Part shown: positions 62,714 through 64,000 of the stretch, one piece after another | Layout: every line of letters starts with the position of its first letter | How positions within the stretch are numbered: the first letter of the stretch is position 1 | Assembly (NCBI GenBank): GCA_903832085.1 | Contig: CAIKZZ010000022.1 | Coordinates: forward strand, 95,947-159,946 | Direction: 5' to 3' | Source: an uncultured Pseudomonadota bacterium | GTDB lineage: Bacteria; Pseudomonadota; Gammaproteobacteria; Steroidobacterales; Steroidobacteraceae | DNA length: 64,000 bases | The notes under the pieces: model-generated | Database searches by the model: none | What the model saw: the letters and a program-made list of their open reading frames with translations, nothing else | Told to the model about the DNA's origin: nothing | Made by a program: the position numbers and the translations under genes

Positions 62714-63100
62714 TTAGTGGCTGCGACCATAGCGCAAGGTTGCTTGGCGCGGGTTGTGCGCTTCAGCGGTCGCACTCGAAGCGACAGTATCGGGATCCGC
62801 AGTGCTCACGCTTAAGCGCATGCAGGTCACGTACAAGTCCACAATACGCGACGCGCAGCTGTCGGCTTCAGCATTCGACATTTTCCGAATGGTCGCCTGT
62901 ATCGCCGTCTCGCCGCGCAGCGGCGTGACGGTTGTGAGGGATTTCAAGAGTGCAGCAAGCTGTGCTTGTGCTGGGATGGGTAGGTCTTCCATCTGAATGG
63001 TGCTTAAGTACTTTGAGACGCAGGTCGCGAGGCGCGACTTGCCGGGGTCCGATTTTGTCAGCTCAACAATTGCCCCATGCAGGATGGTTAGTGCGTTCAT
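62714..63100 (-). CDS. Unrecognised small protein (128 aa)
   Basis: I do not recognise the family. ATG 63100 has GGGGG 5-9 bp before it and a TTATAA/TATAAA box ~20 bp upstream, which supports a real gene. It is mostly helical with two Cys (LATCVSKYL, ADSCASRIVDLYVTCMRL), has no signal peptide and no membrane segment, and ends in a disordered basic tail. It is convergent with the TIR-like gene (26-bp gap) and divergent from the Gre-type gene. Four-helix packing is a guess. Confidence 0.6.
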   Translation of the reverse strand: MNALTILHGAIVELTKSDPGKSRLATCVSKYLSTIQMEDLPIPAQAQLAALLKSLTTVTPLRGETAIQATIRKMSNAEADSCASRIVDLYVTCMRLSVSTADPDTVASSATAEAHNPRQATLRYGRSH

Positions 63101-63328
63101 GTGGCCCCCAGAAATACTTTATAATCAGACAGTTGCGATATTGCTCTGACGTATCACTTGATGTTTAAGACCCGTGATGCGTGCGCATATTGTGTACGGA
63201 CTATAACCAGCACTGCCCAAAAAGCAAGCAACGCGGTGTTTGGATCACTGACACTGTGAGCAGGGCGATTGAATACACTCGGCACTGGCCGCATCTTGAT
63301 TGGGTCTGTTGTGCTCTTGGAGTCGCTG
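63101..63328. other. Divergent intergenic region
   Basis: 228 bp between the unrecognised gene and the Gre-type gene. It holds TATAA boxes in both directions (63121-63125 region for the minus-strand gene; TATAAC near 63202 for the plus strand), but no -35 of good quality. No repeat or RNA structure stands out. Confidence 0.4.
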
Positions 63329-63796
63329 ATGAGTCGTGCGTTCGTAAAAGAAAATGACGACGGTATTGAGCGTGATCTACTGGAGCGCCCTGTCAGTGCG
63401 CACCGAAATCTCGTGACAAGCTCAGGCCTTGAAGCGATCGAACAGACCCTCCGTAGCCTAGAGATACGCCTGTCAGCTGCGCGCGCGAGCGACGATGCAG
63501 CCGCCGTTGCCCGCTTGCAACGCGATGCGCGTTACTGGCGTGCACGGCGCAGCACCGCCGAACTCGTCCCTGCCCACAGCGCAAAAGATGCTCGCGTGCG
63601 CTTTGGTTCTCGGATTTCCATTCGCCTCAGCGGTGGCGAAATGCGCCTTTTCCGGATTGTGGGCGAGGACGAGGCGGACCCGAGCTTAGGCCTGATCAGC
63701 TACGTGGCGCCGGTCGCCACAGGCATGCTGGGTGCTGACATTGGCGATACAGTCGACACCGGAGCAGGGGACGGCGAGGTCCTCGAGATCAGTTGA
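63329..63796 (+). CDS. GreA/GreB-family transcription elongation factor
   Basis: 155 residues from ATG 63329, with GGAG 7 bp upstream. The N-terminal part begins MSRAFVKENDD and has a coiled-coil-like LEAIEQTLRSLEIRLSAA with the paired acidic/basic pattern of Gre factors. The C-terminal FKBP-like domain has FGSRISIRLSGGEMRLFRIVGEDEADP, then GLISYVAPVATGMLGADIGD (signatures separated by a turn). MSRAFVKE and the length resemble GreB. The coiled-coil tip lacks an obvious DED motif, so cleavage stimulation is uncertain. Confidence 0.85.
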   Translation: MSRAFVKENDDGIERDLLERPVSAHRNLVTSSGLEAIEQTLRSLEIRLSAARASDDAAAVARLQRDARYWRARRSTAELVPAHSAKDARVRFGSRISIRLSGGEMRLFRIVGEDEADPSLGLISYVAPVATGMLGADIGDTVDTGAGDGEVLEIS

Positions 63797-63849
63797 GCGC
63801 CGACCCCCGCGCGGCTGCCGGGGCTGTCTGTAGACGGCAAACCCACTCC

Positions 63850-63872
63850 CGCGCGACCTTAAGCGTCGCGCG
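63850..63872 (+). terminator. Hairpin after the Gre-type gene
   Basis: CGCGCGAC (63850-63857) pairs perfectly with GTCGCGCG (63865-63872), loop CTTAAGC. No T run follows. Beyond it, to the window end, I see no supportable gene. Confidence 0.4.
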
Positions 63873-64000
63873 ACGCCTAGGGGTGCACTTGATTTTAGTG
63901 CAATAACTCCCGGTAGAAACACCGCCTATTTCCCGAGGATTTTCTAGCCTCCCGCTGTAAGGCATTGATTCTGTAGGTTGTTCAGGTGCCTCCCAAAACA

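Noticed and set aside
1..64000. CRISPR arrays, tRNA/rRNA genes, insertion sequences, prophage
   Set aside because: No spaced direct repeats, no cloverleaf or rRNA-like stretches, no transposase or phage structural genes were recognised.
63975..64000. Possible start of another gene (GTG followed by CCTCCC) at the window end
   Set aside because: Only a handful of codons are visible and no ribosome binding site precedes it.

Overview
The window reads as about 64 kb of chromosome from a Gram-negative proteobacterium, most likely a gammaproteobacterium of the Xanthomonadales/Nevskiales/Steroidobacter kind. The support is the gene order: fabD-fabG-acpP-fabF-pabB-pabC-mltG-tmk-holB-pilZ, gsp type II secretion genes G to N, tonB-exbB-exbD-exbD, and nadA-nadB-nadC. 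The assignment is inferred from gene order and protein style, not from a search. I see no rRNA, tRNA, CRISPR array, insertion sequence or prophage.

Layout. 1-6.1 kb: branched-chain amino acid synthesis (leuA cut by the window edge, ilvC with an attenuator-like leader, ilvD) and an M17 aminopeptidase. 6.4-11.4 kb: TonB energy-transduction operon with two ExbD paralogues, then two tandem exported TPR proteins. 11.5-23.9 kb: an accessory catabolic island. It holds two cysteine hydrolases, a class III CoA-transferase, an HMG-CoA-lyase-type enzyme, both subunits of an ATP-dependent hydantoinase/oxoprolinase, a TonB-dependent receptor, an alpha/beta hydrolase without a nucleophile serine, and a GntR-type regulator broken by a perfect 26-bp tandem duplication. 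24-27 kb: peroxiredoxin, NnrU-like membrane protein, ETF. 27.2-32.2 kb: oligopeptide-type ABC transporter without a binding protein, and a second CoA-transferase. 32.2-38.5 kb: AddB-like and AddA-like repair nuclease/helicase. 38.6-42 kb: O-acetylhomoserine sulfhydrylase-type enzyme, hydrolase, MFS transporter.

42-47.6 kb: type II secretion operon gspG-H-I-J-K-L-M-N on the minus strand, without C, D, E or F. 47.7-56.5 kb: fatty-acid, folate, cell-wall and replication genes, ending at a terminator. 56.6-60.2 kb: complete NAD de novo operon. 60.2-63.8 kb: a CNB-CNB-rhodanese protein, an endonuclease/exonuclease/phosphatase-fold protein, a small ThsB-like TIR protein, an unrecognised protein and a GreA/GreB-type factor.

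The best leads are four: the hydantoinase/CoA-lyase island with its palindromic operators and mutated regulator; the stand-alone TIR-like gene sitting beside NAD synthesis and divergent from a nuclease gene; the ilvC attenuator with mutually exclusive 9-bp pairings; and the alpha/beta hydrolase that lost its catalytic serine.
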